From assembly GCA_947246775.1 (NCBI GenBank), contig CAMXTM010000001.1:1-24184 (forward strand): a stretch of 24,184 bases of DNA. Reading direction: 5' to 3'. The position numbers and the translations under genes are program-made. The stretch comes from an uncultured Clostridium sp. Its GTDB lineage: Bacteria; Bacillota; Clostridia; Lachnospirales; Anaerotignaceae. Positions 1 to 6,748 of the stretch are shown here, piece by piece. Position 1 is the first letter of the stretch, and every line of letters begins with the position of its first letter. The notes below the pieces were generated by a model, which saw nothing but the letters and a program-made list of their open reading frames with translations, was not told the origin of the DNA and ran no database searches.

Positions 1-443
1 TATTAAATAAAAAATACCATGTTTCTAACTATTTTTCACCAAAGGAAAAAGAATACATTGACCACCCACCTACCAAAGAACCTAAAATATTTAATAGCTA
101 TGGTTGGCGATATGAATGTTGTGCCATATTCCTTTGGGCGCTTTCTTTATTAGATTTAAAAGAACCAAATGAGATTTGCGAAGTGGTAGAGTTAGGCAAT
201 GTAATATGGAATCATGATTTTGATAGTCTATCTAAAGCGGCAAAACTGCGTTCCAAAGAAGAAATATTATCCTTGCAAGACTTAACATTACGTTATAACT
301 GGGCTTGTGTCGATGCTCATATGAACGGCAAAACCATAGAAGCCCTTGATTTTGGTGTGATTTATGAAAGACATTATGCTTTAAATTGGCTACTTCAAGT
401 AGACGGCATTACAGATTGGGACGCTGTCACTACAACAACATAA
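1..443 (+). CDS. DUF4272 family protein, 3' part (5' end outside the window)
   Basis: The reading frame is open from base 3 to the TAA at 441-443, so about 146 codons of a longer gene are present. Visible family landmarks are SYGWRYECC followed by LWALSLLDLKEPNEICEV near the start, then RSKEEI, LRYNWACVDAHMNGK, VIYERHYALNWLL and a terminal WDAVTTTT. This order (WRYEA / LLWALG / EICDV / RYxWACxDAR / ERxxALNWL / WDxVxTxT) is what I know from DUF4272 proteins, whose biochemical role is not established. An internal ATG at 183 would give only 86 residues and cuts the domain in half, so it is not the real start. A hairpin terminator follows at once. The product has no signal peptide or membrane segment in the visible part and is probably cytosolic. 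Family assignment is fairly secure; function is unknown. Confidence 0.8.
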   Translation, partial: LNKKYHVSNYFSPKEKEYIDHPPTKEPKIFNSYGWRYECCAIFLWALSLLDLKEPNEICEVVELGNVIWNHDFDSLSKAAKLRSKEEILSLQDLTLRYNWACVDAHMNGKTIEALDFGVIYERHYALNWLLQVDGITDWDAVTTTT

Positions 444-452
444 ACAAAAAAT

Positions 453-490
453 ACTACTGTTAAAATTAAAATTTTGGCAGTAGTTTTTTA
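453..490 (+). terminator. Rho-independent terminator of the DUF4272 gene
   Basis: ACTACTG (453-459) pairs with CAGTAGT (478-484), and AT-rich bases inside the loop can extend the stem. It is followed by a run of T to about 489. It begins 10 bases after the stop codon. Confidence 0.8.
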
Positions 491-509
491 TTTTTCTATA
501 TTATCAAAA

Positions 510-530
510 ATTGTAACATATTTTTACAAT
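510..530. promoter_or_regulatory. Perfect inverted repeat, possible operator
   Basis: ATTGTAA (510-516) and TTACAAT (524-530) form a perfect 7+7 inverted repeat with a 7-base spacer. It lies about 20 bases upstream of the -35 of the next gene's promoter. It could be a repressor or activator site; no protein can be named. Confidence 0.25.
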
Positions 531-550
531 CTATTTATACTATTTTCATA

Positions 551-579
551 TTGTATCTTTACTCTATAAATACTATAAT
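551..579 (+). promoter_or_regulatory. Sigma-A type promoter for the small membrane protein
   Basis: TTGTAT (551-556), a 17-base spacer, then a perfect TATAAT (574-579), 38 bases before the chosen ATG at 617. Confidence 0.6.
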
Positions 580-616
580 AAATTTATAGTCATAACTTCT
601 ACTGGAGATGAAAACA

Positions 617-949
617 ATGCCTAAAATTATCAATAAAATATTTTTAAAAAAATTTATCCTTATTTTATTATTCTATTTTATTTTTGTTATAAAGGAATAT
701 TCTTTTTTATCATTTATAAAGTCCTGTGGCATTTCCCTTATTTTATTAGTTATTTCTCAAATTGAAATAAATAATAAACATTTCGTTAAACTATTTATTA
801 AACAATTTCTATTTTTTTTCTTTTTGATGTGTTTTACACTTTATACAAAACATAATACACCTCACTATTTTTTTGTGATATGTATTGTTTCTAGTATTAT
901 CAGTTTTTTTGATGTGGCACAAGTATATAGAAAAAGCTCCCTACATTAA
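617..949 (+). CDS. Small, very AT-rich membrane protein of unknown family
   Basis: A 110-residue protein. I chose the ATG at 617 over the one at 608 because GGAG at 604-607 then lies 9 bases upstream. The sequence is almost entirely hydrophobic, with a basic patch at the N-terminus (KIINKIFLKK) and about three to four probable membrane segments: FILILLFYFIFVI, then SCGISLILLVIS, then FLFFFFLMCFTLY, then FFVICIVSSIISFF. I recognise no family. The gene has its own promoter upstream. Its last codons lie in the left arm of a terminator hairpin shared with the convergent Syd-like gene. It sits between a DUF4272 gene and a SUKH-superfamily gene, so it belongs to an accessory patch, but nothing in the sequence shows what it does. 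Confidence 0.6.
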   Translation: MPKIINKIFLKKFILILLFYFIFVIKEYSFLSFIKSCGISLILLVISQIEINNKHFVKLFIKQFLFFFFLMCFTLYTKHNTPHYFFVICIVSSIISFFDVAQVYRKSSLH

Positions 950-968
950 AAAGGAGCTTTTATTTTTT
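931..968. terminator. Bidirectional terminator between convergent genes
   Basis: AAAAGCTCC (932-940) pairs with GGAGCTTTT (953-961), with a T-rich tract on the plus side and an A-rich tract that serves the minus strand. The stop codons of both convergent genes (947-949 plus, 960-962 minus) lie inside the hairpin. Confidence 0.75.
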
Positions 969-1520
969 ATTTGGTGTCAATTTCTCAAACAGTTCTTGAA
1001 AAGTATTTGCTATTACTATTTTTTTATGCCAATCAAAGTCATATGCTACGATATTTCCAGTATCATTATCAAAATACAATTCCAATATGCCCTCATAACT
1101 TCCAATTTCAATACAATTTTCTAACGCTTTCCAATCTCTTATATCTACACTTTTTTCTACTTCTTTTAAATACTTTTTCCATTTTTCTAAATCTACTTTT
1201 TTTATGACATCTTCTACATCATTGATTGCTTCAAAACAAACAAGTTTCCCATCTAAAAAACCTGCTAATTCTAAAAATTGATAAGAACCAAAATATTCTT
1301 TTATTTCTTTTCTTAGCTTTCCCTCTTTATCCAAATTTTCAAAATCAATTTTATTTCTATTTTCTTGATATGTCCACTGAATATAACCAGATTCGTCTAC
1401 ATTTCCCACATATAGTCTTGTATTCAATTCTTTATCAAACGGTACTCTAGGCAAATTTCCTGTTTTATCCTGCCAATAACTAAAATATTTTTTTAAATAC
1501 TCTAATATTGCTTTTTTCAT
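960..1520 (-). CDS. Syd / SUKH-superfamily protein
   Basis: A 186-residue soluble protein. The N-terminus has the Syd-like pattern of a helix followed by W, a short linker, LPRVPFDKEL and a short beta-rich segment with YIQWTY. The middle (YFGSYQFLELAGFLDGKL) and the end (EGILELYFDNDTGNIVAYDFDWHK, then LFEKLTP) parallel the central and C-terminal parts of E. coli Syd. Syd was described as a SecY-interacting protein and belongs to the SUKH superfamily, many members of which are immunity proteins to polymorphic toxins. In a Gram-positive, next to other accessory genes and with no sec gene nearby, an orphan immunity role is more likely than Sec quality control; that is inference. The upstream RBS is weak (AGAAAGAAG). 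It lies between two closely similar terminator hairpins. Confidence 0.65.
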   Translation of the reverse strand: MKKAILEYLKKYFSYWQDKTGNLPRVPFDKELNTRLYVGNVDESGYIQWTYQENRNKIDFENLDKEGKLRKEIKEYFGSYQFLELAGFLDGKLVCFEAINDVEDVIKKVDLEKWKKYLKEVEKSVDIRDWKALENCIEIGSYEGILELYFDNDTGNIVAYDFDWHKKIVIANTFQELFEKLTPNKK

Positions 1521-1571
1521 AAACTTTTCTTCTTTCTTTTTTCATTTTTTATAACAAAAATAATTATATGG

Positions 1572-1602
1572 AAAAAGCTCCCCATATTTAGGGAGCTTTT
1601 TT
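1572..1602. terminator. Strong bidirectional terminator downstream of the aminotransferase gene
   Basis: AAAAAGCTCCC (1572-1582) pairs perfectly with GGGAGCTTTTT (1591-1601) around an 8-base loop. It works on the minus strand for the aminotransferase. The arm shares its first ten bases with the terminator at 931-968. Confidence 0.85.
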
Positions 1603-1622
1603 ATATGACATTGCTTTATTTC

Positions 1623-2807
1623 TTATTTCATAAAAGTTTTTAAAACTTTACCAAGACTTGCAATACCTTGTTCGATTTTATCATCTGGCATACAAGAATA
1701 GTTCATTCTAAATGTGTTTTCATGTCCGCCATTAGGGAAGAATGAGCCGCCAGGTACATAAGCAACTTTTTCAACAATACATTTTTCAGCAACTTCTCTT
1801 GCGTTCATGTATTCAGGCAAAATAACCCATGTAAACAATCCACCATCTGGATGTGTATATTCAATACCCTCTGGAAATTCACGTTTCATAGCGTTAAGCA
1901 TAACGTCACGTCTATGTCCATATACTTCTTTGATTTTTTCAACGTGTGCATCTAAGTCATACATATCTATGAATTTATCAATTTCTAACTGTGAAACAGT
2001 AGATGGTTGTAAATCAGCACCTTGTTTTACAAAGTTATATTTTGCTAAAATTTCTTCTGATGCACAAACCCAACCTAAACGGTAGCCAGGTGCTAATATT
2101 TTTGAGAATGTTCCTAAGAATACAACAAGTCCTTTTGTATCAAGAGATTTTAAAGATGGCATATTTTCGCCCTCAAATCTCAATTCACCATATGGATTGT
2201 CCTCTATTGTAGGAATTTCATATTTGTTTATGATTTCCATAAATTGTTTTCTTCTTTCAAGAGGCCATGTTCTTCCTGTTGGATTTTGGAAATCAGGAAT
2301 AACATAAATCATTTTTACGTTTTCTGTTGTTTGTATGATTTTTTCTAATTCTTCCATAATCATACCATTGTTATCTGTTGGAACTTCAACAAATTTAGGG
2401 CAGTTAATTTTAAATGCATTGATTGCTCCCAAGTAAGATGGGCTTTCCATTAACACAACATCGCCTTCGTTTAAGAAAACACGTCCAGAAAAGTCAAGAC
2501 CTTGTTGAGAACCATTTGTAATTAAAATGTTGTCGATTGTAGAAGTAATACCATTTTTTGCTTTCATTCTATCAACAATTTTTTGTCTTAAGGAATTAAC
2601 ACCCTCTGTTGTAGAATATTGCATTGCTTCTTGTCCGCTCTCATTCATAACAGCCATAGCTGCTGCTTTCATTTCTTCTACTGGGAATAATTCTTTAGCT
2701 GGCAAACCGCCTGCGAAAGAAATAATATCAGGTTGTTGTGTTAATTTGAGGAGTTCCCTTATTTCGGAACCCTTTAACTGCTCTACTCTGTCTGAAAATT
2801 TTATCAT
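1623..2807 (-). CDS. PLP-dependent class I/II aminotransferase (2-aminoadipate / aromatic / branched-chain type)
   Basis: A 394-residue fold-type I aminotransferase, the size usual for stand-alone enzymes of the LysN / MocR-related group. Visible motifs are FAGGLPAKELFP near residue 31, the phosphate-binding NGSQQGLD around 98, PDFQNPTG (Asn175), EDNPYGELRF (Asp203, Tyr206) and the PLP lysine Lys236 in GTFSKILAPGYRLGW, with FRMNYS near the C-terminus for the substrate carboxylate. There is no N-terminal GntR DNA-binding domain, so it is an enzyme and not a MocR regulator. It lies downstream of ilvBN on the same strand but is separated by about 300 bases and a weak hairpin. A role in the last transamination of branched-chain amino acid synthesis is tempting but is inference; 2-aminoadipate or aromatic substrates are equally possible. 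The RBS AAAGGAGG lies 9 bases before ATG 2807. Confidence 0.88.
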   Translation of the reverse strand: MIKFSDRVEQLKGSEIRELLKLTQQPDIISFAGGLPAKELFPVEEMKAAAMAVMNESGQEAMQYSTTEGVNSLRQKIVDRMKAKNGITSTIDNILITNGSQQGLDFSGRVFLNEGDVVLMESPSYLGAINAFKINCPKFVEVPTDNNGMIMEELEKIIQTTENVKMIYVIPDFQNPTGRTWPLERRKQFMEIINKYEIPTIEDNPYGELRFEGENMPSLKSLDTKGLVVFLGTFSKILAPGYRLGWVCASEEILAKYNFVKQGADLQPSTVSQLEIDKFIDMYDLDAHVEKIKEVYGHRRDVMLNAMKREFPEGIEYTHPDGGLFTWVILPEYMNAREVAEKCIVEKVAYVPGGSFFPNGGHENTFRMNYSCMPDDKIEQGIASLGKVLKTFMK

Positions 2808-2821
2808 TTTTAAATTCCTCC

Positions 2822-3044
2822 TTTATTTTTTTAACTCCTTATTTTATATGTGTACAAGATACAGTTTTTAATTACAGATATTTTTTTAATAGTTTTTATG
2901 TTCGCTCTATTTCATAATATCTATCAAACTGCTCTTGACAGGGGCAAATGATATCTCTATATTTATTTAACCACAAAAAGCACATAAAGTCAAATTATTT
3001 TTATGAATTTATAGTCAATTTTTATAATGTATTTTTTTATAGAC
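2822..3044 (-). other. Intergenic region upstream of the aminotransferase, probable promoter region
   Basis: About 220 bases with no convincing ORF. On the minus strand a TTGACT (2993-2988) with a 17-base spacer to TTAAAT (2970-2965) is a weak promoter candidate. A TATAAA near the RBS has a poor -35. A less AT-rich patch at about 2925-2955 (GGGGCAAATG on the plus strand) has no structure I can name. No riboswitch consensus is recognisable. Confidence 0.35.
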
Positions 3045-3076
3045 AAAAATACTATTGTATGACTTAAACAATAATA
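3045..3076 (-). terminator. Weak hairpin after ilvN
   Basis: TATTATTGT (3076-3068, minus strand) pairs with ACAATAGTA (3058-3050) with one G-U pair and is followed by TTTTTGT. The stem is nearly all A-T, so termination may be leaky and may allow read-through to the aminotransferase. Confidence 0.4.
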
Positions 3077-3106
3077 ATTTATTTCTTTTTCAATTTTTAC
3101 TTTATT

Positions 3107-3610
3107 TTAGCCATTTGATATGCTCATTGCTTCTATAGATACCACTCCGCCTCTTACAATTTCCATGTCGTGAAATCTCTTAGACAGCAAGTTAATCAAA
3201 TCATTATTTCCTACTTCTGAATTAACAGACTGTAATATAATCCTTTCCATATCATAGTCTATAATAGATGCACGGAATATTTTTGCAATAGAAATGACTT
3301 CTTCTTTTTCTACTGGAGAATTGATTTTCAATTTAATAAACATCAGCTCTTTCATATGTGTTGGTATGTCTGTCAAGTCAATAATCTTAATAACTTCCAC
3401 ACAGCGATTCATTTGCTTTTTGATTTGTTCAAATGTTGCATCATTACTTAAAAAACTAAATGTCATACGAGAAATAGTAGGGTCTGCTGTTGTTCCTACT
3501 GTAATAGTTTCAATATTATATAATTTACTGGAGCAAATACCTGATATTTTAGCTAATACACCAACTTGATTTTCTACAAATACGGCAAGCCATCTTTTTC
3601 TTATATCCAT
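3107..3610 (-). CDS. ilvN: Acetohydroxyacid synthase small (regulatory) subunit
   Basis: A 167-residue protein, the usual size for bacterial IlvN/IlvH. An N-terminal ACT domain is seen in RWLAVFVENQVGVLAKISGICSSK, with NIETITVG and ISRMTFSF following. A C-terminal half starting near ELMFIKLKIN matches the second ACT-like domain of the family. The subunit activates the catalytic subunit and carries the valine feedback site at the ACT dimer interface. It begins 29 bases after the ilvB stop on the same strand and has AAGGAAG upstream, so both are one transcript under the T-box leader at 5428-5735. The start ATG (3610) is clear. Confidence 0.93.
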   Translation of the reverse strand: MDIRKRWLAVFVENQVGVLAKISGICSSKLYNIETITVGTTADPTISRMTFSFLSNDATFEQIKKQMNRCVEVIKIIDLTDIPTHMKELMFIKLKINSPVEKEEVISIAKIFRASIIDYDMERIILQSVNSEVGNNDLINLLSKRFHDMEIVRGGVVSIEAMSISNG

Positions 3611-3639
3611 GTCTTTTCTTCCTTTCTTCTCTCGTATTT

Positions 3640-5373
3640 TTAATTTTCTTCTAATATCATATTATCTAATGTGCCACCATGTCTTACAATAGGAAGTACA
3701 ATATCATATCTTTCTAATATAAATTCCACCAATACAGGGGCTTTATTTTGTCTTGCTGTTTCTGACGCCTTTTTTAGTGTTTCTTCAATTTGGCTCTCTT
3801 CTGTTACCCTATACGCTTCTACATCATAACTTGCAGCAAATTTTAAAAAGTCTGGTAAATAGGGTGGACATTCTTCTTGTGTAGTACATTTTGCTCTATG
3901 ACAACTTTTTCTTTCTTTCAAGCAAGTGCCATAATAGTGTTTTTCACAAAAATATTGTTGTTGTTGACGCACCATACCCAAAAAGCTATTGTTTAACACC
4001 AAAATAACAATAGGCAATTCCCAAGCGACAGCCGTTGCTATTTCTGCCATATTCATCTGAAAACCACCATCGCCTGTAATACAAATCACTTGTTTTTCAG
4101 GATAAGCAAGCTGTACTCCTACCGCACCACGAAAACCAAAGCCCATTGCTCCCAATCCTCCAGAAGTCAACAACTTTTTATGATTATCTAATTCTAAAAA
4201 TTGTGTTGTCCACATTTGATGTTGTCCTACATCTGTAACTGCAATAAAATCATCAAAGACATGATTGATTCCCTCTATAATTCTTTGTGGATTTACACAA
4301 TCACCTGATTTTACAAAAAGTGGATATTCTTGTTTCCATTGATTGATTCTTTCTAACCATTCTCCTGCGGGACGCTCTTTTACCATTGTTAACATTTTTT
4401 CAATGGCTAGTTTTGCATCGCCTACAACTGGTACATCTACTTTAATATTTCTTGAAATTGCTGCTGTATCAATATCAATATGCACTATTTTTGCATCTTT
4501 TGCAAACTCACTTATCTTTCCTGTAATTCTATCATTAAATCTTGTACCAATAGAAAATAGTAAATCACATTCACTTACTGCTTTATTTGCTGCATAACAA
4601 CCATGCATACCCATACTGCCTACATATAATGGGTGATTTGTAGGAATTGCTCCTTTGCCCATTACTGTAGTAATAACAGGTATATTTACTATTTCAGCAA
4701 GTTTTTGAAATTCTTTATTTGCACCTGCAACATTAATACCACCACCACAAAGGAAAAGAGGTCTTTGCGCATCTTTTAATAGTTTAAGCGCCCTTTTTAA
4801 CTGTCCTACATGGACATCGGAATTTGGCTTATACCCTCTAATATGCACTTCTGTTGGGTAGCTATCTTTCATCATTTCTTTCATAATATTAGATGGTAAG
4901 TCTACTACAACTGGACCAGGCTTTCCTGTGCGTGCAATATAAAACGCTTCTTTGATAATTCTGCCCAAGTCTTTTCTATCTCTTACCATAACACCATATT
5001 TACAAACACTTCTTGTAATTCCTATAAAATCAACTTCTTGAAAAGCATCATTTCCGATTAACTCCAAAGGAACTTGTCCCGTAAAGCAAACCATAGGTAC
5101 ACTATCATAATTTGCATTTGCGATACCTGTTACCAAATTTGTTGCACCTGGACCACTTGTTGCTACACAAACGCCTACTTTCCCCGTTGCTCTTGCATAG
5201 GCATCTGCTGCGTGTACTGCTGCCTGTTCATGGCGTGGTAATATCAAACGAATATCATCTTGTTTATATAATTCGTCAAAAATATCTAATACATACCCTC
5301 CTGGATAGCCGAATATTGTATCAACGCCTTCTTCCTTTAGTGCTTCCAGCCAAAGCTGCGTTCCTTTTTTCAT
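3640..5373 (-). CDS. ilvB: Acetohydroxyacid synthase large (catalytic) subunit with a Cys-rich loop
   Basis: ThDP-dependent enzyme that condenses two pyruvates, or pyruvate with 2-oxobutyrate, as the first common step to valine, leucine and isoleucine. With the ATG at 5373 it has 577 residues, close to the family norm; GAGGAGG lies 9-10 bases upstream. A longer frame from 5421 starts right after the T-box terminator and has no RBS. Motifs seen are FGYPGGYVLDIFDEL, the catalytic Glu in LPRHEQAAVHAADAY, and the ThDP/Mg motif GDGGFQMNMAEIATA ending in VLNN. Unusually, residues 476-509 hold five cysteines (476, 484, 491, 496, 502) in a loop about 19 residues longer than in E. coli or Bacillus enzymes, between the ThDP region and PDFLKFAASYDV. 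I recall similar loops in other clostridial IlvB proteins. The partner ilvN follows. Confidence 0.95.
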   Translation of the reverse strand: MKKGTQLWLEALKEEGVDTIFGYPGGYVLDIFDELYKQDDIRLILPRHEQAAVHAADAYARATGKVGVCVATSGPGATNLVTGIANANYDSVPMVCFTGQVPLELIGNDAFQEVDFIGITRSVCKYGVMVRDRKDLGRIIKEAFYIARTGKPGPVVVDLPSNIMKEMMKDSYPTEVHIRGYKPNSDVHVGQLKRALKLLKDAQRPLFLCGGGINVAGANKEFQKLAEIVNIPVITTVMGKGAIPTNHPLYVGSMGMHGCYAANKAVSECDLLFSIGTRFNDRITGKISEFAKDAKIVHIDIDTAAISRNIKVDVPVVGDAKLAIEKMLTMVKERPAGEWLERINQWKQEYPLFVKSGDCVNPQRIIEGINHVFDDFIAVTDVGQHQMWTTQFLELDNHKKLLTSGGLGAMGFGFRGAVGVQLAYPEKQVICITGDGGFQMNMAEIATAVAWELPIVILVLNNSFLGMVRQQQQYFCEKHYYGTCLKERKSCHRAKCTTQEECPPYLPDFLKFAASYDVEAYRVTEESQIEETLKKASETARQNKAPVLVEFILERYDIVLPIVRHGGTLDNMILEEN

Positions 5374-5427
5374 AAAAAATAACCTCCTCGAAAAATCATT
5401 CTTTTGTATATTTTTTTTCATAACATC

Positions 5428-5735
5428 AAAAAAACCCTAATCAATTTATATTGATTAGGGCGATTTTACTCGTGGTACCACCTAAATTCAGAAAAAATTT
5501 TCTGCGCTCTTTTGTACTAAGCCATTTTAATATAATTCACTTAATACATCATTTCTATAACGGGAAAACCCGATGAGAATTACTCAGAAAGCTCTACTTT
5601 CCTTTCACGTCATAGCTCCAAGACTACTTCCAAAGCAATAAAACAAAGATTTTCACCTGCCATCTTTTCTCTGCGCTTTTATTTGCAATGTACTACTTCT
5701 TTTCACAGCTTTTTATACTATTCTATTTTTTCATA
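5428..5735 (-). promoter_or_regulatory. T-box leader controlling ilvBN, probable valine specifier (GUA)
   Basis: On the minus strand the T-box signature AGGTGGTACCACG spans 5483-5471. It is followed by a terminator of CCCTAATCAA (5460-5451) paired with TTGATTAGGG (5444-5435) and a run of T to 5428. A stem III hairpin CGGGTTTTCCCG followed by TTATAG is visible near 5572-5555, and AAGTAGTAC and GCGCAGAGAAAAG mark the 5' side of stem I. In the 3' side of stem I, GGAAGTAGTC (5631-5622) reads GAA + GUA, placing a valine codon (5627-5625) where the specifier normally sits just before the CUUGGAGCU segment. Uncharged tRNA-Val would then stabilise the antiterminator and let ilvBN be transcribed. The T-box identity is secure; the specifier reading is by pattern and less certain. 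Confidence 0.9.
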
Positions 5736-5741
5736 AAATAT

Positions 5742-5769
5742 ATTATAGCATAAAAAATTTTTTTGAAAA
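5742..5769 (-). promoter_or_regulatory. Promoter of the T-box leader / ilvBN
   Basis: On the minus strand TTTTCA (5769-5764), 16-base spacer, TATAAT (5747-5742). It lies directly upstream of the T-box leader. Confidence 0.65.
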
Positions 5770-5877
5770 GGGGTTTTTTAAATTTTTTTCTCTAACACTA
5801 CTACCCTCTATTAAAAATATTGTTTTACACAAAAAAACAATCTGTTTACAATAATCATACTTTATAGTTTCCTTTTC

Positions 5878-5955
5878 AGGATTAGAGTTGCTGATGTGCC
5901 ATTTTCTGGATTCTTTGTCAAAGCGTTAGAATGGGCAGCTATTCGTAATGGATAA
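5878..5955 (+). pseudogene. Possible 3' remnant of an unrelated gene
   Basis: An open stretch of 25 codons ending in TAA (5953-5955) reads RIRVADVPFSGFF then VKALEWAAIRNG. Its codons and composition look like real coding sequence (Gly, Ala, Trp, Arg), unlike the AT-rich filler before it. It has no start codon or RBS and I do not recognise the family. It borders the block that carries the acetyltransferase gene, so it may be debris carried in with that block. Confidence 0.3.
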
Positions 5956-5987
5956 CTGCCCGATAAACTAGAAAACTGGAAGTTACC

Positions 5988-6470
5988 TTAGAGTTTTAAT
6001 ACGGCAATCTGTTCTTCTCCATCTTTTTCTCCAGTCTCTATAAATCCAAAAGAGGCATACAGCGATTTGGCAATTGCATTTTCTGGCTCATATGACAGCC
6101 AACAGGAATCAGCCTTACCACAGGGAAATGTTCTGATAAAGTTTAACACAAGTTCTACCGCCTGTTTCCCATATCCTCTGTTTTGATAGTTTTTATCTAT
6201 CATCAATCTCCACAGGTTATAATTCCCGTCTGCTATGACAGGTGCATCTTTCCAGTAATCATCTTTGTCATAACCAATCATCACAAAGCCAACTGGATTA
6301 TTACCTTCAAAAATTCCAAACGGAAAAGCATATCCATTAGATGTAATAGCGATATACGCTTCAATAATACTAATATGATTGCTGGCAACAAAACCTTTCT
6401 GACTATCTGAGACATTTAACTTTAGAATATCCCAGATATTTTCGCCATTTATTTTTTCCAGATGAATCAT
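5988..6470 (-). CDS. GNAT N-acetyltransferase, spermidine/diamine acetyltransferase-like (BltD type)
   Basis: A 160-residue GNAT protein that transfers acetyl from acetyl-CoA to an amine. The acetyl-CoA loop is visible as NYQNRGYGKQAVELVL, preceded by the strand LWRLMIDK and followed by FPCGKADSCWLSYEPENAIAKSLYASFGF. From memory this block (RTFPCGKA..CWLSYEPEN) and the ending AVLKL are typical of the BltD/diamine acetyltransferase group, so polyamines are the likely substrates. I start it at ATG 6470 because GGGGGG lies 8 bases upstream; a TTG at 6488 overlaps that site. It faces away from the polyamine importer genes potABCD, which begin some 800 bases on, giving a combined uptake and acetylation locus. 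Base composition is richer in G+C than in neighbouring genes, suggesting later arrival. Confidence 0.8.
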   Translation of the reverse strand: MIHLEKINGENIWDILKLNVSDSQKGFVASNHISIIEAYIAITSNGYAFPFGIFEGNNPVGFVMIGYDKDDYWKDAPVIADGNYNLWRLMIDKNYQNRGYGKQAVELVLNFIRTFPCGKADSCWLSYEPENAIAKSLYASFGFIETGEKDGEEQIAVLKL

Positions 6471-6636
6471 TCTATTTTCCCCCCACAAATACTGATTTGT
6501 TATTTTAATACATTATCATAGATATATAGCCAATTCAATATAAACTGGTGAAATTGCTAGAGTTAGACCTTGTCAATCATTATTCTAAAAGGAACCTTTA
6601 TAGTTTAATCATTTTAAATTTTTTGTTTATTTTCTA

Positions 6637-6664
6637 TTGCATTTCAAGCAAATTATAGTATAAT
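6637..6664 (+). promoter_or_regulatory. Promoter of the XRE-potABCD operon
   Basis: TTGCAT (6637-6642), 16-base spacer, TATAAT (6659-6664), about 85 bases before the regulator start. Confidence 0.55.
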
Positions 6665-6670
6665 GGTATC

Positions 6671-6701
6671 TGTTTAGTAAAAATAATACATTTGTTTAGT
6701 A
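6671..6701 (+). promoter_or_regulatory. Tandem operator half-sites of the pot operon
   Basis: TGTTTAGTA occurs at 6671-6679 and at 6693-6701, exactly 22 bases apart, which is two helical turns. Both copies lie just downstream of the -10 box, where a bound repressor would block transcription. The first gene of the operon encodes an HTH-cupin regulator that probably binds here. Confidence 0.5.
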
Positions 6702-6748
6702 TTTGTAAAAAAATAAAAATAGCAATGTATCGTACTAAGGAGAATATC

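Larger units (their letters stand above)
5860..6606. repeat. Short direct repeats bounding the acetyltransferase block
   Basis: CTTTATAGTTT occurs at 5860-5870 and again at 6596-6606 in the same orientation, one copy on each side of the acetyltransferase gene and the coding-like remnant. The enclosed DNA is richer in G+C than its neighbours (27 of 60 bases at 6061-6120 against 17 of 60 at 7321-7380). This fits an inserted segment with flanking duplications, but an 11-base AT-rich match could be chance. Confidence 0.3.

Noticed and set aside
2788..2802. CodY-like box AATTTTCAGACAGAG on the minus strand
   Set aside because: It matches about 11 of 15 consensus bases but lies in the first codons of the aminotransferase, where the protein sequence explains it.
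5374..5421. Longer ilvB start giving 593 residues
   Set aside because: The extra 16 codons begin directly after the T-box terminator, have no RBS and overlap the real RBS (GAGGAGG); IlvB proteins start at the MKKGTQLW-like segment.
5819..5841. ATTGTTTT / AAAACAAT hairpin downstream of the acetyltransferase
   Set aside because: It could be a weak minus-strand terminator but the stem has only one G-C pair and the T run is short, so it is not listed as a feature.
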